The position numbers and the translations under genes are program-made. Below, one piece after another: positions 8,028 to 16,594 of a DNA stretch of 64,000 nucleotides. Source of the DNA: Planococcus circulans. Its GTDB lineage: Bacteria; Bacillota; Bacilli; Bacillales_A; Planococcaceae. A model generated the notes under the pieces. The model did not search any database, was not told where the DNA came from, and saw only the letters and a program-made list of their open reading frames with translations. Numbering within the stretch: position 1 is the stretch's first letter; each line of letters opens with the position of its first letter. The stretch is from positions 226,948-290,947 of the forward strand of contig NZ_JAIQCL010000004.1 in assembly GCF_020023385.1 (NCBI RefSeq), given 5' to 3'.

Positions 8028-9329
8028 TCAGACTCTCTTTTTCCGCCACAGCAGGAGCTGTTCCACAAAGATAGCGATGATGGTGCCGGTGATTAGACCG
8101 TTCGATAAGGTAGCTGCCAAAACGGAGGGCAGATTCGCCATGCTTTCAGGCGGTACAAACATGATGCCGACACCGCTCATCAAACCGAACGCGGCCACTT
8201 TATAGGAATGCTGCCTGTCCCCTTCATTTTCCAATTCCGTAAAGGCCATCTCCACCATTTTGGTGAAGACCGCGAAAATGACCGCGTAAGCGACTGGGGC
8301 CGGCAAAGATGCCAGAATCGCCATGAGCGCCGGAAAAAAGCTGATCAGCACCACGATGATTCCACCGAAGATGAAGGGCTTGAGCGCCGGCGTTCTGGTA
8401 GCGCTGACAAACCCAGCCGCTCCTGAAATCGGTACGGGACCGATGGATGAAAACAATCCGGCAATGATGTGATTGATCCCTGAAGCTGCTGAAGCTTGTT
8501 TAATACGGTCTGGCGCTTCAATCGAAAAGGAGTTCTTCAACACGCTTTCCATCACACGGATCGACGCCATCATATTAGCAATCAGCAGGATGGTCAAAAA
8601 CAAAGCGGTCACAAACATGCCGCTGTCCCAAATCAGCGGTCCGAAGACCAGCATTTTCGGCAAGGAAACCAATGCGCTGACGCTTCCTTCTGCTTCCGGT
8701 GCTTTTCCAAGAATCCAGAAAATCAGCCAGCCTGCAGCAATCGCAAACAGGATGGAATAACGGCTGATCCAAGGAGCTTTATGGCCCATGAAAAAGAAGG
8801 TCAGTAAAATAACCGCAATGCCGCCCATCAGTACCACCCCATCCACTGAGTCACCTTCAGAGATGATGCCAAGTAAGCCCGTTAGAATCGACTCACTGAT
8901 TTGAAGAACCAACAACAGGAGGTAAACGAAAGTGATGGTTGGCGTAAACAGGATTTTCAGTTTGTCGACCAAGCCTGTATAGGCAAAGACGATAAAAAGA
9001 ACGCCGCTGTATAGCAGCCCGCTTTGCAGTGCTTGAAGCGATTCTTCCATGGAAGCATACATAATTCCAACCAATCCCGCATAAACAATGAATATCCCCC
9101 ACCATAAGCCAGCTGGTCCTTCATTGATCGGCATTCGGTGCCCGATGGATGCCTGTACCAAACAGGCGACGCCCAGTACGAACATGGTCCGCTGTACGAA
9201 TAGCGCTGTATCTCCTGTATCCATGCCAAAAATACTGGCAATTGCGATCGGTGCCGCAATAGAAGAGGCGATCAGAAAGACCGCCCATTGCACACCGCCA
9301 AAAATATTTTTCATAGTCGCTGTCCCCAC
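8028..9329 (-). CDS. NCS2-family purine/pyrimidine permease
   Basis: A 433-residue integral membrane protein with about 12-14 hydrophobic segments, matching the nucleobase:cation symporter-2 (UraA/XanQ fold) family in length and pattern. Family features are the N-terminal MKNIFGGVQWAVFLIASSI segment, RMPINEGPAGLWWG, and GLFSSIGPVPISGAAGFVS, corresponding to the conserved half-helix region near transmembrane segment 10. The GTG at 9329 has GAGGAG nine bases upstream, while the ATG at 9314 has none that good. It would import a nucleobase with a cation; which one cannot be read from sequence. It is only distantly like the pbuX product in this window. Confidence 0.8.
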   Translation of the reverse strand: MGTATMKNIFGGVQWAVFLIASSIAAPIAIASIFGMDTGDTALFVQRTMFVLGVACLVQASIGHRMPINEGPAGLWWGIFIVYAGLVGIMYASMEESLQALQSGLLYSGVLFIVFAYTGLVDKLKILFTPTITFVYLLLLVLQISESILTGLLGIISEGDSVDGVVLMGGIAVILLTFFFMGHKAPWISRYSILFAIAAGWLIFWILGKAPEAEGSVSALVSLPKMLVFGPLIWDSGMFVTALFLTILLIANMMASIRVMESVLKNSFSIEAPDRIKQASAASGINHIIAGLFSSIGPVPISGAAGFVSATRTPALKPFIFGGIIVVLISFFPALMAILASLPAPVAYAVIFAVFTKMVEMAFTELENEGDRQHSYKVAAFGLMSGVGIMFVPPESMANLPSVLAATLSNGLITGTIIAIFVEQLLLWRKKRV

Positions 9330-9377
9330 TTCTCTATTCTCCTCGATTGCTTACAGTATACACCTATTGAAAAGATC

Positions 9378-9404
9378 AAAAAAAGCCCTGACTGTTGTCA
9401 GGAC
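9378..9404 (-). terminator. Terminator overlapping a stop codon
   Basis: On the minus strand GTCCTGAC-AACA-GTCAGGGC is followed by seven T. The TGA stop of the small membrane protein gene forms part of the ascending arm. Confidence 0.85.
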
Positions 9405-9667
9405 TTCGGTTTATCACGGGCAGCTTTTGCTTCATTCACTTTGCGTACTGTTTCCTGCGGATCAGCGTTGTCCTCATCTGGGCTTTCTGCGTCAAAACCA
9501 TCTTTGTAGACAGCCGGATAGCCCTGTTCTTCCAATTGCTTCACTTGCTTGCGCGAAGCTTTAACCAGTAACCGCACGATCAATACGGATAAAATGAATA
9601 TAATAACGACAGAAATAATCCCAGGGATATACTCCGATTTGTCTTCAGGAAAATATAAAAAATCCAT
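9398..9667 (-). CDS. Small single-pass membrane protein (89 aa)
   Basis: Not recognised. One hydrophobic helix (IPGIISVVIIFILSVLIVRLL, about residues 14-34) after a short acidic N-terminus, then a basic stretch KASRKQVKQLEEQGY and an acidic disordered tail. The positive-inside rule places the C-terminal tail in the cytosol. The ATG at 9667 is preferred over the GTG at 9682 because AAAGGTGGG lies upstream of it. The gene stands alone with its own terminator. Confidence 0.65.
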   Translation of the reverse strand: MDFLYFPEDKSEYIPGIISVVIIFILSVLIVRLLVKASRKQVKQLEEQGYPAVYKDGFDAESPDEDNADPQETVRKVNEAKAARDKPKS

Positions 9668-9793
9668 TGTGTTGATTCCCACCTTTAAACCTTAAGTTTC
9701 ATCTCATTATACATCATTCATTCTACTGTTCTTTTAATGAACGTGAACATTTCATGGCAAGTTCCATCCGATTGCCGATGATTCCAACCCAGA

Positions 9794-9822
9794 AGAAAAG
9801 CCGACTTCCTTTGAAATCGACT
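9794..9822 (-). terminator. Terminator of the NAD(P)-binding reductase gene
   Basis: On the minus strand AGTCGATTTC / GAAGTCGGCT followed by TTTTCTT, 15-40 bp after the stop. Confidence 0.65.
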
Positions 9823-9836
9823 TCTCCCCAAGACTA

Positions 9837-10478
9837 TTAATGGTTTTCAGAAACCACGGTAAACCGTTTATTCTTATGTTCGCCACTCTCGATTTCATCC
9901 ACCAGCGCAATGGCATAATCAGCATAGCTGATGTAGCTCTTCCCTTTGCTGTTGACGATAAATCCGTCATCGCCTTTTTGGTAACGGCCTGTACGGCGGC
10001 CTTCCGGATCAAAAAATGCAGCAGGACTCAGGAATGTCCATTGGATTCCTTCCGACGCTTCCAGATCAGCCAAATTTTGTGCCTGGCCATTGGCAATCGA
10101 TTTAAACGCTTCAGGAAACTCGGGAGTTTCTGCCAGACGGGTTGTGCGTGCTTCATCAACGAACAAACTGCCAGCTCCTCCGACTACAATCAAACGGGTA
10201 TCATGAGCTTCTTTAAGTGCGTCAATCAGAATTCTTCCGGCTTCGATATGCTGCTTGGCCTTTTCAGGTGGAACACCGAACGCATTCACCACTACATCAA
10301 AGGGCGCTAAATCTGCTGCCGTTAAACCGAAAACATCTTTCTCCAGCACCGGCACATCCGAATTTTCGACCTTTTGCGAATCTCTGACAATGGCCGTTAC
10401 TTCATGCCCTCTTTTCAATGCTTCTTTTAAAATTAAATTGCCTGCTTTTCCTGTGGCGCCTATAATACCTATTTTCAT
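9837..10478 (-). CDS. NAD(P)H-binding atypical SDR / YwnB-like
   Basis: A 213-residue Rossmann protein starting MKIGIIGATGKAGNLILKEA, with the GxxGxxG dinucleotide-binding loop at residues 7-13, as in NmrA-like and flavin-reductase-like atypical SDRs such as Bacillus YwnB. LIVVGGAGSLFVD and WTFLSPAAFFDP are further family blocks. The substrate is unknown; homologues are linked to quinone or aldehyde stress. GGAGG precedes the ATG. It follows the luciferase-like monooxygenase gene with a 128-bp gap, and both lie on the same strand, so they may be co-transcribed. Confidence 0.8.
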   Translation of the reverse strand: MKIGIIGATGKAGNLILKEALKRGHEVTAIVRDSQKVENSDVPVLEKDVFGLTAADLAPFDVVVNAFGVPPEKAKQHIEAGRILIDALKEAHDTRLIVVGGAGSLFVDEARTTRLAETPEFPEAFKSIANGQAQNLADLEASEGIQWTFLSPAAFFDPEGRRTGRYQKGDDGFIVNSKGKSYISYADYAIALVDEIESGEHKNKRFTVVSENH

Positions 10479-10606
10479 TTACTTTTCCTCCAGTCTCTAT
10501 AATCTGCATAGGAAGCGAACGAAACGGCTCTTACACCGCTTCAACCACTTTGCTCTTTTCCTGAGAATCGTGAAGAACATCCACTGTCGAACAGTTCAAG
10601 TAAACT

Positions 10607-11629
10607 TTAGGCAGTCGCAACGTGAAAACGATTTGCCGCCTGCTTCAACACTTCAAATGAGCGTTTTCTTTTTTCCTGATCGTAGATATAGGAAACCGCA
10701 ATCACTTCGTTAATCTGCAATTCAGCTACAAATTTCCCTAAATCCTCACTTATCGTTTCTTCATCGCCTTTAAAGGTGTATTGGGACATGCCCCGCACCA
10801 TCATCTCTTCACGGTAGCTCCACTGTCCATCCATTGTATCCAACGGTGGCTGAAGCAGGTTCTTGCTGCCTCTTACGACGTTCAGATAGAATAGATCACT
10901 GGATGTCGCCAACTTCTCAGCTTCTTCGTTGGAGTCTGCTGCGACGACATTGACACACACCATGACATACGGCTCAGCCAGATATTCCGAAGGCTGGAAT
11001 CCGTTGCGGTAAATCTGCAGGGCTTGTTGCAGCTGCTGTGGTGCAAAATGTGCAGCGAACACATATGGCAGTCCAAGGCTTGCAGCAAGCTGAGCACTTG
11101 AAGTACTTGATCCCAGGATATAAACCGGCACTGCCGTTCCCACGCCCGGATGCGCTCGGACTGGACCTTGCCCATCCAACGGCTTCAAGTAATTCTGCAG
11201 TTCGACGACGTCCTGTGGAAACGCGAACGCGGTTTCCTGCGTGGTTCTGCGAAGCGCATGCGCTGTCTGCATATCAGTTCCTGGAGCACGTCCGAGACCC
11301 AAGTTCAAACGTCCCGGATGCATGGTTTCCAACGTGCCGAATTGCTCTGCAACAACCAACGGTGTATGATTCGGCAGCATGATTCCGCCCGATCCCACTT
11401 GAATGGATTCGGTGTTTTCAAGGACTTTGGAAATGAGGATTGCCGTAGCTGAGCTGGCAAGCGTAGCTGTATTGTGATGCTCAGACAGCCAAAAGCGGTT
11501 GTACCCCAACTTCTCAGCGTGCTGTGCGATTGTGACCATTTCATCTAATGCATCTTTCGTCGTTCCACCTTCACGGACTGGCACCAGGTCCAGAACGGAA
11601 ATCGGGAATGAATCTATGGATTGTGACAT
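10607..11629 (-). CDS. LLM-class flavin-dependent oxidoreductase
   Basis: A 340-residue bacterial-luciferase-like monooxygenase (MsnO8 subfamily). The family signature is seen as [14 protein letters not shown] at the N-terminus, [13 protein letters not shown] (about residues 41-53), [20 protein letters not shown] and [14 protein letters not shown]. These bind FMN phosphate and shape the barrel. It would oxidise an unknown substrate with reduced flavin and O2. The preceding AAAGGAAG is a usable ribosome site. The full length is typical for the family. Confidence 0.85.
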   Translation of the reverse strand: MSQSIDSFPISVLDLVPVREGGTTKDALDEMVTIAQHAEKLGYNRFWLSEHHNTATLASSATAILISKVLENTESIQVGSGGIMLPNHTPLVVAEQFGTLETMHPGRLNLGLGRAPGTDMQTAHALRRTTQETAFAFPQDVVELQNYLKPLDGQGPVRAHPGVGTAVPVYILGSSTSSAQLAASLGLPYVFAAHFAPQQLQQALQIYRNGFQPSEYLAEPYVMVCVNVVAADSNEEAEKLATSSDLFYLNVVRGSKNLLQPPLDTMDGQWSYREEMMVRGMSQYTFKGDEETISEDLGKFVAELQINEVIAVSYIYDQEKRKRSFEVLKQAANRFHVATA

Positions 11630-11736
11630 TTTTTAACTTCCTTTCATCCTTCATATGCTTTAAGGATAAAAGGAAAATATCTGGTACACAAACTATCTGC
11701 CTGTCTTCCCCTGCCAAAGGAGAAAAAGCGAGCGGT

Positions 11737-12471
11737 TCAGATTTCGTAACTCTTTCCTATTACTGCAAATTCGACTTCGCCTGAATAACTGGACTTTGCT
11801 GCATGCAGAATTTCATCCAACTCTCCATATTGCGGCAAGTGGGTCAGCAGCAATCGCTTGGCACCGGCACGTTCAGCCAATTCACCAGCCTGGCTGCCGC
11901 TGAGATGCCCAGGAATAATGCCCAGGTATTTTTCGTAAAGATTCGATTCAGCAACCAGCAGATCTGTCCCGTCCGAAAAACCGATCAGCTCATCTTTCCA
12001 GCTGGTATCTGCCGTAAACACCACACTCTTGCCATCCGCAGTAAATTTCATCGCCAAACAATACACCGGATGAATTGTCTCGCAAAAAGATACTTGCCAA
12101 GGCCCCAGCTCCAAAGTCTCGGCAGCCTGTATTGCCCTGCCTTCGGTGACACCTTTATAGAACAGTTTCTTGAACTCTTCCTGGTCCTTGTCATGTGCGT
12201 AAATCAGCAAGGGAGTTTCCCACTCCTTCAATTGCATACCTACCATCGCTGCATGCTGCAGAACGCCGATATCAGCGATATGATCCGGGTGATAATGGCT
12301 GATGATGACCGCATCCAATTCACGCAATTCCGTATAATTCTGGACGGCCGCCAAGACACCGCTGCCACAATCGACTAAACAGCGGAATCCGTCCTGTTCA
12401 ATCAAAAAAGCTGATGTCGCTTCATTTTTATTGGGATAGCCTCCCCAAATGCCAATCGGTATGACCTTCAA
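11737..12471 (-). CDS. MBL-fold metallohydrolase (YhfI-like)
   Basis: A 244-residue metallo-beta-lactamase-fold hydrolase. The metal motif HxHxDH is at residues 59-64 (SHYHPDHIAD), with later ligands in VFTADTSW and LLLTHLPQYG. The opening MKVIPIGIWGGYPNKNEATS matches YhfI-like proteins. The TTG at 12471 is chosen because AAGGAG lies eight bases upstream, while the GTG at 12480 overlaps that site. Substrate unknown; relatives are phosphodiesterase-like (RNase Z family resemblance). Confidence 0.8.
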   Translation of the reverse strand: MKVIPIGIWGGYPNKNEATSAFLIEQDGFRCLVDCGSGVLAAVQNYTELRELDAVIISHYHPDHIADIGVLQHAAMVGMQLKEWETPLLIYAHDKDQEEFKKLFYKGVTEGRAIQAAETLELGPWQVSFCETIHPVYCLAMKFTADGKSVVFTADTSWKDELIGFSDGTDLLVAESNLYEKYLGIIPGHLSGSQAGELAERAGAKRLLLTHLPQYGELDEILHAAKSSYSGEVEFAVIGKSYEI

Positions 12472-12530
12472 AGAAATCACTCCTTGTTTTTAATTTCCTC
12501 CAGTATACCTGACTGACAAAAGATCCTCTT

Positions 12531-12556
12531 GTTTAAACTCCCCATTGCCGTGGTAT
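12531..12556 (+). promoter_or_regulatory. SigB-type promoter of the YflT-like gene
   Basis: GTTTAA (12531-12536), 14-bp spacer, TGGTAT (12551-12556), close to the Bacillus SigB consensus GTTTaa-N12..15-GGGtAt. It lies 39 bp upstream of the TTG start of a gene whose family is a known general stress family, which supports the call. Confidence 0.75.
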
Positions 12557-12594
12557 GCATACTAGTAAGATAGAAATTATTTGGAGGGATTACT

Positions 12595-12924
12595 TTGACT
12601 TTAAAAATGACAGTCGAAAACGCAGTACAGGCAAAAAAGGAAATCGAAAAATTGGAAACGCAAGGTTATTCACTCGATAACATCTACATCTTTGCACATG
12701 ACAAAAAACGCGGAAAAGACATCACGAAGGCTTTGGATACAGAAGAAGTCGGCGTCAAAGAACAGGGATTCCTGGACAGCATGAAAAACATGACCAGTTC
12801 ACGCGGTGACGAGCTTCGTGCAAAATTGGCAGCTGCAGGCTTATCCGATCAGGAAGCAGAGCAGTATGAAGAAGAACTTGATAAAGGAAAATTGGTTATT
12901 GTTGCAAATAAAGACGTAGAATAA
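12595..12924 (+). CDS. YflT-like general stress protein
   Basis: A 109-residue soluble protein of the heat-induced stress protein YflT family (PF11181): an N-terminal alpha/beta part with VENAVQAKKEIEKLETQGYS and IYIFAHDKK, then a helical part ending in LDKGKLVIVANKD. TTG is used as start; GGAGGG lies six bases upstream, whereas the ATG four codons later is too far. A SigB-type promoter precedes it and a strong terminator follows, so it is a single-gene stress unit. Molecular function unknown. Confidence 0.85.
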   Translation: MTLKMTVENAVQAKKEIEKLETQGYSLDNIYIFAHDKKRGKDITKALDTEEVGVKEQGFLDSMKNMTSSRGDELRAKLAAAGLSDQEAEQYEEELDKGKLVIVANKDVE

Positions 12925-12933
12925 TTGAGTATC

Positions 12934-12969
12934 AAAGCATCGCCGAAACAATCGGCGATGCTTTTTTTT
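12934..12969 (+). terminator. Terminator of the YflT-like gene
   Basis: GCATCGCCGA / TCGGCGATGC stem with a short AACA-type loop and eight T. Confidence 0.9.
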
Positions 12970-13175
12970 GCGCAGGAGCAATCATTTGAATTTTCTTTTT
13001 TACTATCTTAATATGTTATTTTTATCCATTTATCTCAGTAGGTATATAGAGTTATATACAGTTTTAATGCTCTTTTCCTGTTGTATACGCTTACTTCTTT
13101 TGCTATATTTAGATAGGGATTTTTTAATTTTTAAAAAACTTGCTATTGTATTAATTCGCACCAAGGGGGAACAAC

Positions 13176-14231
13176 ATGAAAAGTTTAAAAATGGGGAGTG
13201 CCTTTGCCGGAATTATTGTCGGAGCTGGATTCGCTTCTGGACAAGAAATTCTTCAGTATTTTACCAGCTTTGGCCATATGGGGACTGTGGCCGCCATCCT
13301 TTCAACTGCTTTATTTGCTTATTTAGGCATGAGCTTGACTCGACTAGGCAGCCGAATGAAAACTACATCACATAAAGAAGCCATTTTTGGCATCAGCGGC
13401 AGACTCGTTGGAACAATCGTCGATTATATCATCATCCTCACCCTGTTCGGTGTAGGCGTAGTGATGATTGCGGGAGCCGGATCCATCTTCTCTCAGCAAT
13501 TCAATCTACCGGCTCCACTTGGCAGTACGGTCATGGTGATTCTGGTAGTTCTGACCATTATGATGAACGTCCAAAAAGTCATCGCCATCATTGGCAGCAT
13601 CACGCCATTCCTGGTCGTCGCTGTTGTTGGATTAGCTGTCTATAGTTTATTGACGATGGATTCGTCGTTTAATGCACTGGACCCAATCGCCAATGAACAG
13701 ATGTCGGCATTGCCAAACTGGTTCCTGTCCGCCATCAATTATGTTTCATTTAATATTGCAGTGGGTGCTTCGATGGCTATCGTCATGGGCGGAACTGAAA
13801 AAGATGAAAAAATCGCAGCACGCGGCGGGCTTATTGGCGGACTGATCTTAGGTGCCATGATCATTCTGAGCCATTTGGCAATTTTCTCTAAAGTGGATAT
13901 TGTCGGCAGCGCAGAAATGCCGTTGCTGCAAATTGCCGATGACCTTTCACCGATTCTCGGAGTGATTATGTCATTCATCCTTTTCGGCATGATCTACAAT
14001 ACCGCTGTCAGCATGCTGTTTTCATTCTCAGCGCGCTTTGTCGTACTGGGAACCAAAAAATTCCGTATTTTTGTTATCATCGTTGGTATTGTGGCTTACA
14101 TATTAAGTTTTGTCGGGTTCACGAAGCTTGTAAGTATGTTTTATCCAATCGTCGGTTATCTCGGCCTGTTCCTTGTCGTAGCCCTAATTGTTGCCGATAT
14201 CCGAAAAACGCACAAAAAGAAACTCCAATAA
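13176..14231 (+). CDS. ykvI: YkvI-like polytopic membrane protein
   Basis: A 351-residue membrane protein with about ten hydrophobic segments. It begins MGSAFAGIIVGAGFASGQEI, the glycine-rich first helix typical of YkvI-type proteins related to the APC/LeuT transporter fold. No solute has been assigned to this family. The ATG follows AAGGGGGAA. About 200 bp of AT-rich DNA upstream have no other gene. A 12-bp hairpin terminator follows, then the tandem 122-bp repeats. Confidence 0.8.
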   Translation: MKSLKMGSAFAGIIVGAGFASGQEILQYFTSFGHMGTVAAILSTALFAYLGMSLTRLGSRMKTTSHKEAIFGISGRLVGTIVDYIIILTLFGVGVVMIAGAGSIFSQQFNLPAPLGSTVMVILVVLTIMMNVQKVIAIIGSITPFLVVAVVGLAVYSLLTMDSSFNALDPIANEQMSALPNWFLSAINYVSFNIAVGASMAIVMGGTEKDEKIAARGGLIGGLILGAMIILSHLAIFSKVDIVGSAEMPLLQIADDLSPILGVIMSFILFGMIYNTAVSMLFSFSARFVVLGTKKFRIFVIIVGIVAYILSFVGFTKLVSMFYPIVGYLGLFLVVALIVADIRKTHKKKLQ

Positions 14232-14259
14232 GTGAAGTTTCTTCCTCACTGATACTTAA

Positions 14260-14297
14260 GCCGCCAAAGCATGCAACACTGCTTTGGCGGCTTTTTT
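14260..14297 (+). terminator. ykvI terminator
   Basis: GCCGCCAAAGCA (14260-14271) pairs perfectly with TGCTTTGGCGGC (14280-14291), followed by six T. Confidence 0.95.
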
Positions 14298-14305
14298 ATG
14301 GTACG

Positions 14306-14788
14306 GTGGATAAAGAAAAGCGAAGGCACCCGTGGAGCTCCGACAGGCTTAAGGCAGAACTGCCAAGCGGTGTTTCTGTGCCGCTGGGCTGGGCTGACTT
14401 AAGACCCCGAGGAGCTGGGTGGCGCAGCTGGACAAAGAAAAGCGAAGGCACCCGTGGAGCTCCGACAGGCTTAAGGCAGAACTGCCAAGCGGTGTTTCTG
14501 TGCCGCTGGGCTGGGCTGACTTAAGACCCCGAGGAGCTGGGTGGCGCAGCTGGACAAAGAAAAGCGAAGGCACCCGTGGAGCTCCGACAGGCTTAAGGCA
14601 GAACTGCCAAGCGGTGTTTCTGTGCCGCTGGGCTGGGCTGACTTAAGACCCCGAGGAGCTGGGTGGCGCAGCTGGACAAAGAAAAGCGAAGGCACCCGTG
14701 GAGCTCCGACAGGCTTAAGGCAGAACTGCCAAGCGGTGTTTCTGTGCCGCTGGGCTGACTTAAGACCCTATAGAGCTCCGCAACTCGA
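14306..14788 (+). repeat. Array A: four tandem 122-bp palindromic repeats
   Basis: Units begin at about 14311, 14433, 14555 and 14677. Units 1-3 are essentially identical over 122 bp; unit 4 is 112 bp and diverged at its 3' part. Each starts AAAGAAAAGCGAAGGCACCC and ends in GGCGCAGCTGGAC. Inside each unit AGCTCC pairs with GGAGCT, CTTAAG with CTTAAG, and AGCGG with CCGCT, so a unit can fold into one long hairpin. The frames open through the array on both strands translate to the same low-complexity string per unit and are not genes. The array sits between the ykvI terminator and the next start codon. Confidence 0.9.
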
Positions 14789-14814
14789 TAAAGAAAAGAA
14801 GAAGGAGTCTTTTT

Positions 14815-15981
14815 ATGAATCAATTTATCAAAACACCTGAACAGCAAGCGTTAGTCGATCAACTCCGTGTCCTTCAGCCCGTTTTTCAGGCGCGTGAGCC
14901 GGAGCTGGATGCACGCGGCTCCTTCCCTTTCGAAAACATCAAAGACCTGAAAAAAATGAATTATCATACCTTGACCTTGCCGAAAGAATCCGGCGGCCAG
15001 GGACTTGGATTGTACGAATACGTATTGGCACAGGAAGCCATAGCGGAAGGATCCGGAGCGACGGCTCTCTCCATCGGCTGGCATGTCGGCATCGTTCTTG
15101 AGTATGCAGAAAATCGCCATTGGCATGCCGAGTCAGCGGAATGGCTGATGGCAGAAATCGCAAACGGTGCGCTCATCAACACCGCCGCTACAGAAGCGAA
15201 TGCCGGCAGTCCTGCCCGTGGCGCTTTGCCGCGCACTACAGCAGTTACCGAGGGGGATCAGTATATTGTCAGCGGAGAAAAGACCTATACTTCCATGGCA
15301 CCTGCACTCAATTATATTTTCGTGACTGCTGCTGCGGAAAATGATGAAGTCATCACGGTCATCATTCCTCGCCACGCCGAAGGGGTATCGATCGACGAGA
15401 CCTGGGACATGCTGGCGATGAGAGGTACAGCGAGCCACACACTGGTCCTCAATCATGTCCGAATTCCCAAAACACATGTATTAAAACCTTCCGGCTCGGC
15501 TGCAGCCGCTAAAGGCTGGCTGCTTCATATCCCTGCCTGTTATATCGGAATTGCCGCGGCTGCAAGAGCCTACGCAGTTGAATTTGCAGCCAACTACAGT
15601 CCAGCATCTCTCGGCAAGCCGATTGCGGAAACTCCTGCTATCCAACAGACCATCGGTGAGATGGAACTTGAGCTTACTACTGCCCGCCACCTTCTGTACG
15701 GTACTGCAGAGCGCTATGTTCTTGCCGATGATAAGGCAGAGATGGATGAAGCATTGAATGTCACAAAAATCGCTGTCACCCATGCGGCAATGGGTGTAGT
15801 GGATAAGGCGATGAAAATTGTCGGATCCCGTGCCCTTTCAGAAGACAATCCGATGCATCGCCATTACCTGAACGTCCGTGCCGGACTCTATAATCCGCCG
15901 ATGGAAGACATGGTAAAAAGCCAATTGGCGGCGCAGGCAATCCAAAGCTTTACCCAACACTCAAAATCAGAGGTGAAATAA
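14815..15981 (+). CDS. Acyl-CoA dehydrogenase family protein (YdbM-like)
   Basis: A 388-residue FAD protein of the acyl-CoA dehydrogenase superfamily. N-terminal helical domain, then the beta-domain with NTAATEANAGSPARG and GEKTYTSMAP, then the C-terminal four-helix domain with GSRALSEDNPMHRHYLNVRA. At the place of the usual catalytic YEGT motif it has GLYNPPMEDMV, as in the Bacillus YdbM group, so the reaction is less certain than for ordinary fatty-acyl-CoA dehydrogenases. GAAGGAG lies upstream. The repeat array ends only about 26 bp before the start, leaving no room for a separate promoter. The DUF3219 gene follows after 3 bp. Confidence 0.85.
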   Translation: MNQFIKTPEQQALVDQLRVLQPVFQAREPELDARGSFPFENIKDLKKMNYHTLTLPKESGGQGLGLYEYVLAQEAIAEGSGATALSIGWHVGIVLEYAENRHWHAESAEWLMAEIANGALINTAATEANAGSPARGALPRTTAVTEGDQYIVSGEKTYTSMAPALNYIFVTAAAENDEVITVIIPRHAEGVSIDETWDMLAMRGTASHTLVLNHVRIPKTHVLKPSGSAAAAKGWLLHIPACYIGIAAAARAYAVEFAANYSPASLGKPIAETPAIQQTIGEMELELTTARHLLYGTAERYVLADDKAEMDEALNVTKIAVTHAAMGVVDKAMKIVGSRALSEDNPMHRHYLNVRAGLYNPPMEDMVKSQLAAQAIQSFTQHSKSEVK

Positions 15982-15984
15982 ACG

Positions 15985-16284
15985 ATGGAAACCATTATTT
16001 GGATCAATGATACTGAAGTCCACGCGTTAAACTTGAAAGAGGAATTGATTGAAGACCCCCATTCCAACCAGAAGAAAAGAAAAATTTCTTTTGACTTCAA
16101 AGTAACCAGTGAAGAATACCATGACATTGCGGTATTGCTTTATGAAATGAATTTTCGGATCCGCGTTCCGGTACAAGAACTGGAATTTAACGCGGCCATC
16201 TCCAATTATTCGACATCCATCACTGATTTATATAAACCCGGCCAAATTGCCGATTACTACTTGGAGTTAATTGAACAAGCATAA
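15985..16284 (+). CDS. DUF3219 (YkvR-like) protein
   Basis: A 99-residue protein matching the small Bacillus YkvR-type DUF3219 family, recalled from the blocks IIWINDTEVHALNL, ISFDFKVTSEEYHDIAVLLY and SNYSTSITDLYKPG. Function unknown. GAGGTG within the end of the preceding gene is its ribosome site, and it starts three bases after that stop, so translation is coupled. A bidirectional terminator follows. Confidence 0.75.
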   Translation: METIIWINDTEVHALNLKEELIEDPHSNQKKRKISFDFKVTSEEYHDIAVLLYEMNFRIRVPVQELEFNAAISNYSTSITDLYKPGQIADYYLELIEQA

Positions 16285-16291
16285 CTATCAA

Positions 16292-16328
16292 AAGAAGCCC
16301 GGAACCTTTTACAGGTAACGGGCTTCTT
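16292..16328. terminator. Bidirectional terminator
   Basis: AAGAAGCCCG (16292-16301) pairs with CGGGCTTCTT (16319-16328) between the convergent DUF3219 and DUF3006 genes. Confidence 0.85.
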
Positions 16329-16329
16329 C

Positions 16330-16590
16330 TCATTTCCGCTTAAAGCGGCTTCCTTTTTTCTTCGTTCGAAGCCTTGTTATCAGCTCTTCAGCTTGTTCCC
16401 TCTTGGCCATGGACGTTTCTTCATCCAAGGTGACTGCCAATTGGCCATTTTCTGCATCGATGGTAAACCAGGAGTTGATGTGACTTCCTTCAGGCAAGCG
16501 ATTGGCTGGCAAAACAAGTTCGATTCCTTCTTCTTCCACTAGGATGACTGCGTGCCTTTCATCCTCAATCCGGTCCAAAATCCCTTTCAT
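16330..16590 (-). CDS. DUF3006 domain protein (86 aa)
   Basis: The protein begins MKGILDRIEDERHAVILVEE and continues LVLPANRLPEGSHINSWF, the small beta-rich DUF3006 pattern. In many Bacillota this domain is encoded next to a secreted ComEC-like metallo-beta-lactamase, exactly as here: its start lies 4 bp after the stop codon of the upstream MBL gene. The basic C-terminal tail ends GSRFKRK. Function unknown; the fixed gene pairing suggests a shared role. GGAGGG precedes the ATG. Confidence 0.8.
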   Translation of the reverse strand: MKGILDRIEDERHAVILVEEEGIELVLPANRLPEGSHINSWFTIDAENGQLAVTLDEETSMAKREQAEELITRLRTKKKGSRFKRK

Positions 16591-16594
16591 TTCA

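Noticed and set aside
14306..14788. CRISPR array
   Set aside because: Whole 122-bp units follow each other with no unique spacers, and no cas gene is present.
14306..14847. Overlapping frames of 70-100 codons on both strands through the repeat array
   Set aside because: They repeat the same peptide once per 122-bp unit, have no ribosome sites and are by-products of a unit with few stop codons.
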